Positions 1 to 9,167 of a stretch of 64,000 nucleotides of DNA are shown here, in pieces (within the stretch, counting starts at the first letter, position 1; each line of letters starts with the position of its first letter). The notes under the pieces are model-generated. The model was given only the letters and a program-made list of their open reading frames with translations, did not search any database and was not told where the DNA came from. Position numbers and translations under genes: made by a program. This DNA comes from Rhodocollybia butyracea (lineage: Eukaryota; Basidiomycota; Agaricomycetes; Agaricales; Omphalotaceae): assembly GCA_015501585.1 (NCBI GenBank), contig JADNRY010000224.1, forward strand, positions 36,003 to 100,002. The letters are read 5' to 3'.

Positions 1-720
1 CTGACCAGGGTGAGATGACCCAGATGGAAAGTGACCAAGAAGTGAGTGGAGGAGCATAGAGAGGGTCATAAGCGAATGTGAATGGGCCCTACCTCGGAAA
101 AATTGAGTGAAAATTGAAGGAGTTATGGCAAAAACATTGAAAATCACCTATATGACAAGAGAGAGATGGAAAAAGTTGGGAATTGCTCTAGCGTGAGTAA
201 GGCGATAGTGAGGGGGTACCTAGTGGATCTAAACGAGCCCTGGACGAAAGAAATCGAATGAGAACTGAGGGAAATATGGCAAAAACAGCGAAAATCACCT
301 AAGTGAGACTGACCAGGGGGAGATGACCAAGATGGAAGGTGACCAAGAAGTGAGTAGAGGAGCATGGAGAGGGTCCTAAGCGAATGTGAACGGGCCCTAC
401 CTCGGAAAAATTGAGTGAAAATTGAAGGAGTTATGGCAAAAACATTGAAAATCACCTATATGATAAGAGAGAGATGGAAAAAGTTGGGAATTGCTCTAGC
501 GTGAGTAGGGCGATAGTGAGGGGGTACCTAGGGAATCTAAACGAGCCCTGGACGAAAGAAATTGAATAAGAACTGATGGAATTATGGCAAAAACAGCGAA
601 AATCACCTAAGTGAGACTGACCAGTAACCAAGATGGGGAGCTATTCAAACAATATTGAAGCGGTGGGGAGAGGGTCCCTAGGGGATCTAAACGAGCTCTA
701 CATCAACTAAATTGAGTGAA
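1..720 (-). repeat. Satellite array, reverse-oriented half (~154 bp monomers, ~308 bp dimer)
   Basis: Two alternating monomers form a higher-order unit of about 308 bp: the start of the window (gactgaccaggg region) recurs near 308 and again near 617. Read on the minus strand each monomer begins with a gtgattttc..gtttttgcc motif, followed by a T-rich block and then (g/t)agggc or ccagggc. The same array appears in forward orientation at 1250-1733 and 2318-2560. Open frames here are only repeat translations. The third unit degenerates after about 620. Confidence 0.85.
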
Positions 721-1249
721 AACTGAAGGAGATATGACAAGAACACCAAAACTCACCTAAGTGGGACAGACAGTATGGGGAGTTGCTGAGACAAGATTAA
801 AGAGGCAGAGAGGAACAGTAAGAAGGAGTAAAAATGCAACGCTCCATCATGACCAGTTCCAAAGAACCTCGAGAAAGGTGGCAGCTGCCTGTAACTGTGC
901 TATCTTAACCATGTCCAAGCTCGGCCTCTCGAGAAAGACAGTTACAGTGAGAAAATAAACAAAACAAATGGGTAATAAAGAAAGACTAATGGTGGATGGA
1001 TTTGTTGGCAACACAGCAGGGAATCCCAGAGACGATGGTGGAGGAGCGAGAACATGCAAGTTGAATGATTTGTCATAAGTTAACACATGACCATCAGACT
1101 TAGGCATTTTTTTTGTCTTCTTATTATATCTCCTGCAGTTTTCATGCAATTTCTTCAAAGTAGGGCTCACTCACATTGCCTAAAGGCATTCTCTATGCTG
1201 CTTTGATCTCATATGATCAGTTCCCCATGTTGTTCAGCACTCCTCAGTT
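721..1249. other. Spacer between the two opposed satellite halves
   Basis: This is about 530 bp of sequence unlike the flanking monomers. I see no coding region, TIR or LTR in it. The short open frames at 761-958 and 847-1170 have no family resemblance and no intron structure. It sits where the orientation of the satellite flips, so it may be the centre of an old inverted duplication. Confidence 0.5.
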
Positions 1250-2560
1250 CATTCTCACTTAAGTGATTTTCGCTGTTTTTGCCATATTTCCATCAGTTTC
1301 CATTCGATTTCTTTTGTCCAGGGCTCGTTTAGATCCCCTAGGTACCCCCTCACTATCGCCCTACTCACGCTAGAGCAATTCCCAACTTTTTCCATCTCTC
1401 TCTCGTCATATAGGTGATTTTCAATGTTTTTGCCATAACTCCTTCAATTTTCACTCAATTTTTCCGAGGTAGGGCCTGTTCACATTCGCTTAGGACCCTC
1501 TCCATGCTCCTCCACTCACTTCCTGGTCACTTTCCATCTTGTTCATCTCCCCCTGGTCAGTCTCACTTAGGTGATTCTCGCTGTTTTTGCCATATTTCCA
1601 TCAGTTTTCATTCAATTTCTTTCGTCCAGGGCTCGTTTAGATCCCCTAGGTACCCCCTCACTATCGCCTTACTCACACTAGAGCAATTCCCAACTTTTTC
1701 CATCTCTCTCTCGTCATATAGGTGATTTTCAATTAGTGTTGTGCCGGCTGGGGCCCGGCTCAGAAGCCCCGGCTACGGCTCAAAAGCCCCGGCCAAGGCT
1801 CGTCAAAAATCTGAGCCGGGCCCTAGCCCCCACGAAGGGCCGGCTCAGGCCGGGGCCCAAGCGCTAAAGAGACATGTCTTGAGGCGCTAAGCTCCCTGTC
1901 CTCGGTGGACTCTACACCATGATACTTTTGGCTTTCTGGTTGCTTTCTGAGTGTGTGCAGGTTATACACCTGTTTTTTGAGATGATTTGGATCTGTAAGG
2001 CCAATGCAATACATTCATCAGATAGGTGGAACAAATTGTTTGACACTAATGGAGCCTTTTTTCAGCCTGGTTAATATCTCTGGAAACCATGAGTGTAAAA
2101 TTGGGCATAAGTGATGATACATGTAGTGTAATTTTTGGCGTGCTGCTCTATGCTTCATTAAGCGCTGAGCTCCGGCTCAGGCCCCGGCCCAGGGCTTTGA
2201 GAATTCTGAGCCGGGCCTTGAGCCCCCCTGAGCCCTATGATGGCTGGGCCAGGCTAGGCTCAAAGACGGCCGGCTTTGGGGGCTCAACGGCCCTGAGCCG
2301 TAGCTGGCACATCACTATTTTCAATGTTTTTGCCATAACTCCTTCAATTTTCACTCAATTTTTCCGAGGTAGGGCCCGTTCACATTCGCTTAGGACCCCC
2401 TCCATGCTCCTCCACTCACTTCCTGGTCACTTTCCATCTTGTTCATCTCCCCCTGGTCAGTCTCACTTAGGTGATTTTTGATGTTTTTGCCATCTCTCCC
2501 TTGGTTTTCTCTCATTTTCAATGTAGGGCACATTCACAGTCTCTAGGGAGCCTCTCTATG
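1250..2560 (+). repeat. Satellite array, forward-oriented half, interrupted by a MITE
   Basis: Forward copies of the same alternating monomers as at 1-720. The (cc)agggc anchor falls at 1320, 1471, 1628, 2371 and 2525. After removing the inserted 584 bp element and its 8 bp duplication the spacings are 151, 157, 151 and 154 bp, which is close to nucleosome repeat length. Monomer B carries a cctaggtacc block and monomer A a ccatgctcctcc block. The last copy is more diverged. Confidence 0.85.
1734..2317. mobile_element. Non-autonomous hAT-type element (584 bp), family 1
   Basis: The element is bounded by the 8 bp direct repeat TTTTCAAT at 1726-1733 and 2318-2325; the empty site is readable from neighbouring monomers. 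Its ends are inverted: TAGTGTTGTGCCGGCT on the left against TAGTGATGTGCCAGCT on the right, reverse-complemented. GC-rich subterminal blocks built from GGCTCAG and CCGGGCC motifs extend for about 130 bp at each end and both finish near AGCGCT. Eight-base duplications and short TIRs are the signature of the hAT superfamily. No transposase is encoded, so it must be mobilised in trans. Confidence 0.9.
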
Positions 2561-2784
2561 TTCCTTTATTCACTTCCTGTCTTTGCACTTTCCTACCCTG
2601 GTCCCATCCCACACTACCCCCAGTTGTATAGAATTTGTCTAGATACCTAATGACCTCTGTCTACACAATTGATCTTTTTTAAACCTAAACCTCATTCAAG
2701 TTCAACTCAAATAGCAACTTTGGGCATTACTACTCTACAGTTGAACTCAGTACATGCCTTATACCAGGTTAAGCTCAAGTTGAC

Positions 2785-3030
2785 TTCAGTTAATCTCAAG
2801 TTAACCTCAAGTTGACAAATCTACTGAGGTTGACCCTGGTTGATCTCAAGCTAACAAATCTACTCAAGTTGACCCAGGTTAGCCTCAAGTTGGCAAATCT
2901 ACTCAAGTTGGCCCAGGTCAACCTCAAGTTGACAAATATACTCAAGTTGGCCCATGTCAACCTCAAGTTGACAAATATACTCAGGTTGGCCTCAAGTTGG
3001 CAAATATACTCAAGTTGGCTCAAGTTGGCT
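2785..3030. repeat. 39 bp minisatellite (caagttgacaaat.. units)
   Basis: Six or so tandem units of about 39 bp are built from CAAGTTGRC and AAATMTACTCAAG modules. Because 39 is divisible by three, both strands give repetitive open frames of 13-residue units (73 and 75 aa), which I do not regard as genes. The sequence just upstream (2700-2790) holds looser versions of the CTCAAGTTGA module. Confidence 0.85.
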
Positions 3031-3459
3031 TGAGTCTATTAGCCTTTTCCTGATGTTTCTCCTTTGCAAGCTCAATTTCACTGGTAACTGAAACACGCGG
3101 CGCAGAAGCTGAAGAGTCAGAACCAAGGGTAGAAGCGCGCACAGACTGTGCAGCTGAGGCTAAGATAAAAGGCTACCCAATGTCAGTATTTCAAGGTGAA
3201 AAAAAGAAGAAAAACGCGACTTACACGTTCCAGAACACCATGAGTAACTTGATTGTTCATCTTAGAGTGTCCTTGTGTTGGAGCAAAAGACTAAACAATT
3301 ATTTATCTCAGAAGGAAAGAATTGACAAAAAAAATCTAATCAAACAGGTTCCAGATAAGCAGGTACAGCAGTAAAAGTCTTTTCTTGAGCAAGAGCAATG
3401 CATTGGTCATTGGGCAAAGTAGCGATGGCAGCGAGCTGTTCGAGAGAGAACAAGTTCAT
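3031..3459 (-). other. Possible small spliced coding remnant
   Basis: On the minus strand an ATG at 3459 opens a frame (MNLFSLEQLAAIATLPNDQ.. to about 3350) with protein-like composition. After an intron-like stretch ending in a TAG acceptor near 3179 there is a second open segment of about 46 codons ending in the minisatellite. I cannot name the product. It may be the 5' part of a degraded gene or of an element whose 3' part was replaced by the minisatellite. No complete gene model could be built. Confidence 0.25.
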
Positions 3460-3626
3460 CAGTGATGGCTTGAGTGATGGTCAGAGAGAGAGAAGTGACC
3501 GTACGTGACAAAGTGATGTCACCCGGCAGATAGCAGGCATATGAAAATGGGTGCGAAAACGCTCTATTTGTAGGAACTCACAAAGGATACCAACCAACTA
3601 AAGATGTCCACGAGTGCGGATCCAGG

Positions 3627-4266
3627 TAGAGATGTCCACAAGTCCAAGTCTTCACAAGTACTTGCAGGTAAGATCTGTGGGAAAACCCGCAAGTATGTGA
3701 CTCGCGGATCCCAGGATCCATTTCCCACGGGTCAGGCGCGGGTCACAAGTCAGACATTTGCAATTTTCAGTTGACTTGCAAGTACTTGTGTGACTTGTGC
3801 AAGCAATATGAACTCATATATTTGTTGTTGGTGATCAAAACTTACAGTAATTAATAGTATCATATTTATTACAGTACTTATCAAGTACTGCCACACATGT
3901 TTGAGGTTGTAGACAGCTCAGAGCGACTGAGCGCTTATTTTAGCGCCCAATCGCCGTAGGCTGTCTACAATCCAAAGCCTAACTGTCAGTACATTTTTAC
4001 TTCATACCATAGTATGAAATTAGTGTAACAAGTAAAGTACAGGTTTTTAATAGCATTATACACTGTACAATCACTGTATGCAAGTAAATAATGGTAAATA
4101 CTTGTGAATATAGCTGTAACTACTTGATTAGTGTGCGGATCCACAAGTACTTGCAGATAATACTTGCGAGTCAGTGACCCGTTTCCCACGAGTCAGGCCT
4201 TTTAGGCCACAAGTACTTGCGCTCCGGATCCAAGTATACTTGGATCCGGACTCGTGGACATCTCTA
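3627..4266. mobile_element. hAT-type MITE family 2 (640 bp), complete, nested
   Basis: The element is flanked by a perfect 8 bp duplication GATCCAGG at 3619-3626 and 4267-4274. Its ends are TAGAGATGTCCAC and GTGGACATCTCTA. Subterminal regions are full of ggatcc, cccacgggtc and caagtacttg motifs, plausible transposase binding sites. It is very similar to the copy at 44205-44881, including an internal 64 bp hairpin (3907-3970). No transposase is encoded. Confidence 0.92.
3907..3970. repeat. 64 bp hairpin with TTGTAGACAGC arms
   Basis: The sequence TTGTAGACAGC..GCTGTCTACAA forms an imperfect fold-back with a GCGC/CGCT-rich stem. It recurs at the same internal position in the sister MITE (44485-44548), with compensated and uncompensated changes in the stem. 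It could be a tiny nested inverted-repeat element or a structural feature of the MITE. Confidence 0.6.
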
Positions 4267-4543
4267 GATCCAGGTAAACCCGGATCCGTTGCGCAGGTAC
4301 CTGTGGGCCTCAAGGGGCTACCTGTGACCTGCACGGGTCCGTGGGAAATGGATACCAGGATTTGCAGGTATTTTAACACAGGTACTTGTGGGTACTTGCG
4401 GATCCCGGTGAAAACAGGTACTCACAAGTTACTTGTGAGTACCTGCAAGTATTTAGGACTTACAATAATAGTGAAATGGCTACTACATGCTAGGTATGAG
4501 TGTGAGACACTTAGTAGGTGCTTAGTATGTAGAATAGAGCACA

Positions 4544-5299
4544 ATGTGGGTAGCAAACATAGAGCCATACCTTGAGCTAGACTCGAGGGCAGCAGAATGG
4601 TACAACACAACGTTGACAGCATCCCAGCGAGGTGGCAGCTGGACCGACTTCAAAAAACTGTTTGACACCAAATTTCCTTCTCAGAAAAAAGAGAAAAAGT
4701 CCGTGAAAACATACCTGGAGCTGCTTGAGGAGGAGGCAATTACCCACGAACTACTCTTGACAAAGAACATCGAAACCAACCAGCCATACCACAAGTACTG
4801 GGCTGACAAGTTGCTTTGCTTAGCAAAGGGTGCCGAAATCGAGAGCTCCAAGGTGCTGATCAGCACTACATACAAGAATCTACCGTACACATTGAAAAGA
4901 GAGCTTGTAGATGAATTTGACGACTGGGAGAAATTCACGACGGCAATAAAGGATGTATGCATAGCAGTTGTAAAGGTGGAAGCCCAGCACGAGATCGACA
5001 GACTAAAGCCATTGGTTATACCAGAAACCCCACAAACGAAGCTTGCTAACACATTCGCTAACACAAGGATCAAAACTCCGCCATCTCCCTCACCAATGAG
5101 AGCCTATAATAGGCCTAGAGGAGGTGCGCCTGGTGCAGGCAGAGTCCGTCAAGTAATGACTGAGCTTGACGAGAATGCGAAAGCAAGATTGAGGGCTGGG
5201 CTGGCGGCGAAGATACAGCACCCTGCGACGGTGGAAGAAAGGAAAAGTGGAAGAGAGATCTGCAAGAGTGGGCAGCAGCACATGATTCCAGTCCGCTGA
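4544..5299 (+). pseudogene. gag: Gypsy element A: gag capsid fragment
   Basis: A 251-codon frame resembles the capsid (Retrotrans_gag) region of basidiomycete Ty3/gypsy elements. The stretch around EPYLELDSRAAEWYN and DFKKLFDTKFPS is the typical capsid core, and a basic proline-rich segment follows. The annotated ATG lies in sequence of the truncated MITE, so the true N terminus and the 5' LTR are gone. Gag capsid packages element RNA into virus-like particles in the cytoplasm; this copy cannot do so unaided. A stop at 5297-5299 separates it from the zinc-knuckle part downstream. Confidence 0.75.
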
Positions 5300-5331
5300 G
5301 TGAGACAACCATCCTCCCGTTACAACCTGGA

Positions 5332-5565
5332 ATGATGCCAGTCTGCAGTGGCGAGTGCTTCAGATGTGGAGGACCCGGTCATGGCAGGGGTGCTACATGC
5401 CCTAGCCTGACGACTATCCCAAACATGGAGAAGGACTGGTGTATGTTCTGCCAGAGAGAGTTGGGATGTATCAGAGCTGCAGGAGTCAACGTGGTTCAGC
5501 AGACTGGTGGGTCAATCTTTGATGGGATGACTGAGTTGGGAAATGGGGAAGGGTCAGAGATTTAG
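5332..5565 (+). pseudogene. gag: Gypsy element A: gag zinc-knuckle fragment
   Basis: This 77-codon frame contains ECFRCGGPGHGRGATC, a nucleocapsid-type knuckle. The pattern is C-x2-C-x4-H-x5-C, one residue longer than the canonical C-x2-C-x4-H-x4-C, so it may be degenerate or a clade variant. It normally binds element RNA. It is separated from the capsid frame by a stop, so gag is broken here. It ends just before the protease-like region of pol. Confidence 0.65.
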
Positions 5566-5579
5566 TCGGCAAACTCTCG

Positions 5580-6053
5580 ACCCGTGAAAATACTGTTTGT
5601 GCGAATATTGTAGAGGGCAATTTCTTGAAGCAATCTGATGTTCTTGATGTCTATGCGGTTCGTGACAACATAAGCCACGTTAGTACTCCATTTTTCGTTG
5701 AATTGGGGTTAAAAGATGATGGAGGGAAGAGTATGAAAGTAACAGAAGCAATGGTGGATGATGGTGTGATGGTGGCAGCAATGTCAACAGCAGCGTATGA
5801 GGAAGCTAAAATGGAGATCGGTGGCTGGAAGGCCTCGGAAAAGACATTCCGCATGGCAAACGGAACATTAGTACAAGGGGATGCAGCTTGGGAAGGAAGA
5901 ATCTCTGGGGGATGTGGAAGTAGAAGGGACTTTCGAAGTCTTTGACAGTGGTGGAAGTTGGAAATTCTTGTTCGGTAAACCACTGCTCAAGAAATTCAAA
6001 GCATTACATGACTATGGCAAAGGCTTGCTTCGAGTGGAGGATGACCGACAGTG
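5580..6053 (+). pseudogene. pol: Gypsy element A: protease-like region of pol
   Basis: The frame 5625-5945 contains EAMVDDGVMVAAMS, which matches the position of the retropepsin DTGA/DDGA motif in this clade. The following frame, 5940-6053, reads ..FLFGKPLLKKFKALHDYG, the usual flap-distal segment of the same domain. The two parts lie in different frames, so there is at least one frameshift near 5900. The role in an intact element is processing of Gag-Pol. A degenerate linker with stops (6054-6545) follows. Confidence 0.6.
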
Positions 6054-6549
6054 AAAAAGAGAGATCTTCAATACAGGATTGGGAAAGGAGCTGGTAGTTG
6101 GAGTAAGGGCAATGTTGGGAGGGGGTGAACAACAACCCAAATCAGAACATGAAGTTCCTAAGAAGAGCACAGAACCAGCAGGCGGGGTTATTGTGGACTC
6201 GATAATCCTGCTGGATAGGCACATACCAAGGAAGAATGAGAGGTGCAAGATGCTCCTCAAATCAGGAATTGAAGAGGTCGAGGATGAAGATGTAGAGAAG
6301 AGCAAAACCTTGCCTGATGGAAGGGGAAGCAGTACTGGAGTATGAGGAAGAGTGGAACCGACGTATGGAGGAAACATGTGCAAGTTCAATGGGGGGAAGT
6401 GACACACCCCCCTCGAGGGAAGTCCCAGTGATGAATCCACCTGACAGTAGCCCCAGTACTGACCCCGAGCATCTAGAAATTCTGAATCTGTCAATGCCAT
6501 CTTCGACAAATTCATTGGATCCAATGGGCCCGAGGTAATACCGGAGGCA

Positions 6550-8545
6550 TTGGATGGAACAAGCGACACAAGTCTGTTCACTCGTGACAAAGGAGCAGAT
6601 GGAGCGTTTCGTCCTGCGAGGGTTCAGGAGATCCTGAGGCAAGTGAAGCTTGGACCGAACCTCTCGGCAGAACAGAAAACGAAAGTCGAGGCTTTGTTGA
6701 CAGAATACGCCGACTGCTTTGCCCTCTCAGTGAGCGAAGTCAGACCAGTAAAAGGTGGCATCCATCGGTTGGACCTCCCAGAAGGTGTTGAATTCTCTAA
6801 AAAAGTTTGTCAGAAGAGTCTAACACCCCCACAACAAGAATACCTCCATGGGAAGATAGATGAGCTCTTGGAAGCGGGGATCATCGAAAGGTGTAAACCA
6901 GATGAGGTGAAGTGTGTGTCACCATTGACACTGATGAGAAAAGTGCACAAAGGCCAAGGGCTGAGCATTGACGAGTTGAAACATTGTTTGAATGATGAGT
7001 GTATAGCTGCAGGTTTACCAGAATGTTTTGACATACCAACAAGACCAGAGGCTGTGCTGTTCATAACAGAATTAGAAAACAAACCGGCCAAGTGGCATAT
7101 ATGTCAAAACTTCATGCAGATCAACAAAGTAACAAAGATTGCGCCAATGCCACAAAGGAACATCAGGTCAAAACAACAAGCTCTGAGCGGACACAACTGG
7201 ATTTGCCTGTTTGATTTTGCCTCGGGGTTCTATGCCTGTGAAGTTGCGGAGGAGTCATGACCATATACAGTGTTCTATGTAGAAGGCAAAGGGTTTCTGG
7301 TGCACAAAAATGCCCTTTGGCCTCACAGGTGCTCCATCAACATTCGCCGACATGACATCCTCTAACTTGGCAGATCTGATACGGGACCAGATCATGGAGC
7401 TGTTTGTTGATGATGGGGGATCAGCCAACAATGACTTTGACGAAATGTTTGGGAAGCTGTCGCGCATCCTACAGAGGGTCCAGGAATGTGATCTTTCCCT
7501 GTCTGCAGGGAAATCAGAGTTCTTCATGTCTGAGGGAATCTTTGCAGGGGGAAAAAACAGCAAAGAAGGAGTCACAGCAGACCCAGCCAAGCTAACAGTG
7601 ATAGTGGACTGGAGACAGCCTCAGGATGCTTTGAACCTGGCATCATTTGTTGGTCTCACAGGGCATTTCCGTGACTTAATTTGAAATTATGCAAGGATAG
7701 AAGGGCTGTTAAGGAACTTGTTAAAGTCAGTTCCACTACCACAGCACTACACAAAAACGACATACAGAAATGCCATGCGGTCCTTCAAGCTGGCAGATAA
7801 ATGGAAGGAAGAGCACACTAGGTCATTCCTGGCTTTGAAGAAGGCTCTTGTGTCCGAGCCAGTGCTCAAGGCCCCAAAATGGGATGGTTCTAGTTTTATA
7901 GTCACCACTGACGGATGCAAGGAAGGGTTCGCAGTGGTGGTCACACAGAGATTCGAAGTCGTACAACCAAATGGGGTGACCACGTACAAGGTACATCCTG
8001 TTGGGTTTGCATCAAAACGGACTTCAACATCAGAACAAAAATACAAACCTTTCCTTCTCGAGTTTGCGGCCCTCAAGTTTGGTCTGGATAAGTTCTCAGA
8101 CATGATATGGGGATTCCCGGTCGAGGTGGAAACCGACTGCCAGGCCCTCAGAGATGTACTCATCAGCGAGAAGTTGAACCCAGCCCATGCCAGATGGAGA
8201 GACAGAATCTTAGCTCACCAAATAGTAGACACGCGCCATATACCCGGAAAGCTCAATGTAGTTGCAGATGGACTGAGCCAGATGTGGGAGGACCAGGAGA
8301 GGATGGCTGGGGATGGCAGCGAGTGGAGCGTGAATGAGGATTGGGAGGCAGTTACAGGATTGGTGAACAATGTGTTCGGCGTAGCAGAAGCAAGTTGGGT
8401 AATGACAACTGGTGCAGCCGGAAGCTGGGAGGCATTGGAGAAGCGGTTTGAGGAAGAGTTGGTGTTTATAGAGGTCATAGAGGCCTTGAAAGTGCTTGAG
8501 AGTGATGCAGGTGAGGAGCTGAAACGGAAAGCTGTTATGTTCATG
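6550..8545 (+). pseudogene. pol: Gypsy element A: reverse transcriptase and RNase H, broken
   Basis: Three frames together cover RT and RNase H. 6550-7260 holds the RT fingers (EYADCFALSVSEV, then WHICQNFMQINKVT). 7310-7684 holds the palm, with MPFGLTGAPSTFADM and the catalytic LFVDDGG in place of the usual YxDD. 7718-8545 holds the connection and RNase H part (FIVTTDGCKEGFAVVV, then EVETDCQALRD). TGA stops at 7258 and 7682 and two frame changes make it inactive. The coding sequence breaks off near 8545 (..ELKRKAVMF) where foreign DNA begins, and resumes as integrase near 13795. Confidence 0.85.
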
Positions 8546-9167
8546 CCTTTCCATCATTATTCCGAGATGTTCCAACTCATTCCGAGACTCTCCGAGACTC
8601 CCTCACCTTCTCTCAGTCTCTCACGGCTCCGATAGTTCCCACGACCTCTGGCGGCTCTGAAACTCCATTCTCTATTTTATCCCTTCCGATATACCTTTGG
8701 ACTTCACAAATTCACTCCTACTTCCACTGCCAGTACATCAGTATATTACCTCCAAAAAAGGGATAGAAGTATAACATATTTTTCCCCTGAATTTTAACAA
8801 ATTTTTTCCAGTGAAAAAGAGTGAATATTGCCCCGGAAATAGGCATGGGAAAAAAAGTACTTTTTCGGCGGCTATTTCGCCCGAAATAGGGCGCTAAATA
8901 TGCCATCAATTTTGTCTGATTTATTAGTAATTTTTCGGCATCAATTTCTTTCATATTTCTTTAGACAAAGAAAATCTATTTCAATGGAAATATGTTAACT
9001 ATTTCGGCTGCGAAAAGAAATGGTCATTGAGCGGCGGGCCGCCCGGGCCGGACAACGGGCAGTCAATGCCCGTTGCTTTTCGCAGCCGAAATAGTTAACA
9101 TATTACAATTGAAATATATTTTCTATTGCCACTCATATTTCTGAGGATATATCAAAGAGATTACAAA
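8546..9167. mobile_element. Left part of the insert in gypsy A: incomplete TIR element
   Basis: Coding similarity to pol ends near 8545. At 8725 a terminus CACTGCCAGTACATCAGTATATTACC begins that also bounds the palindrome core (9866 and 13118). Inside, 8975-9110 is a strong hairpin: tttcggctgcgaaaag pairs with cttttcgcagccgaaa around a GC-rich loop. The ggctgcgaaaagaaa module is shared with the inner edge of the TIRs of the 12 kb unit at 38502-50652. No right terminus is present, so this is a truncated or deleted copy. The stretch 8546-8724 is unassigned. Confidence 0.65.

Larger units (their letters stand above)
3599..4551 (+). mobile_element. hAT-type MITE family 2, truncated outer copy hosting a nested copy
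   Basis: This starts with TAAAGATGTCCACGAGT at 3599 and closely matches the complete element at 15964-16612. A second MITE is inserted at 3627-4266. The host copy resumes at 4275 and runs to gtgggtag at about 4551, where it stops abruptly. The last ~360 bp seen in the 15964 copy are missing, and gag coding sequence of a gypsy element follows. Its own left flank is caaccaac; the right target duplication is lost. Confidence 0.85.

Noticed and set aside
2796..3033. Repetitive 73-75 aa proteins on both strands
   Set aside because: They are translations of a 39 bp tandem repeat; open frames on both strands follow from the unit length being a multiple of three.
8975..9110. Strong GC-rich hairpin as a transcription terminator
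   Set aside because: Fungal pol II terminators are not hairpins. The stem words are shared with TIR inner edges of the 12 kb unit, so it is transposon-end sequence.
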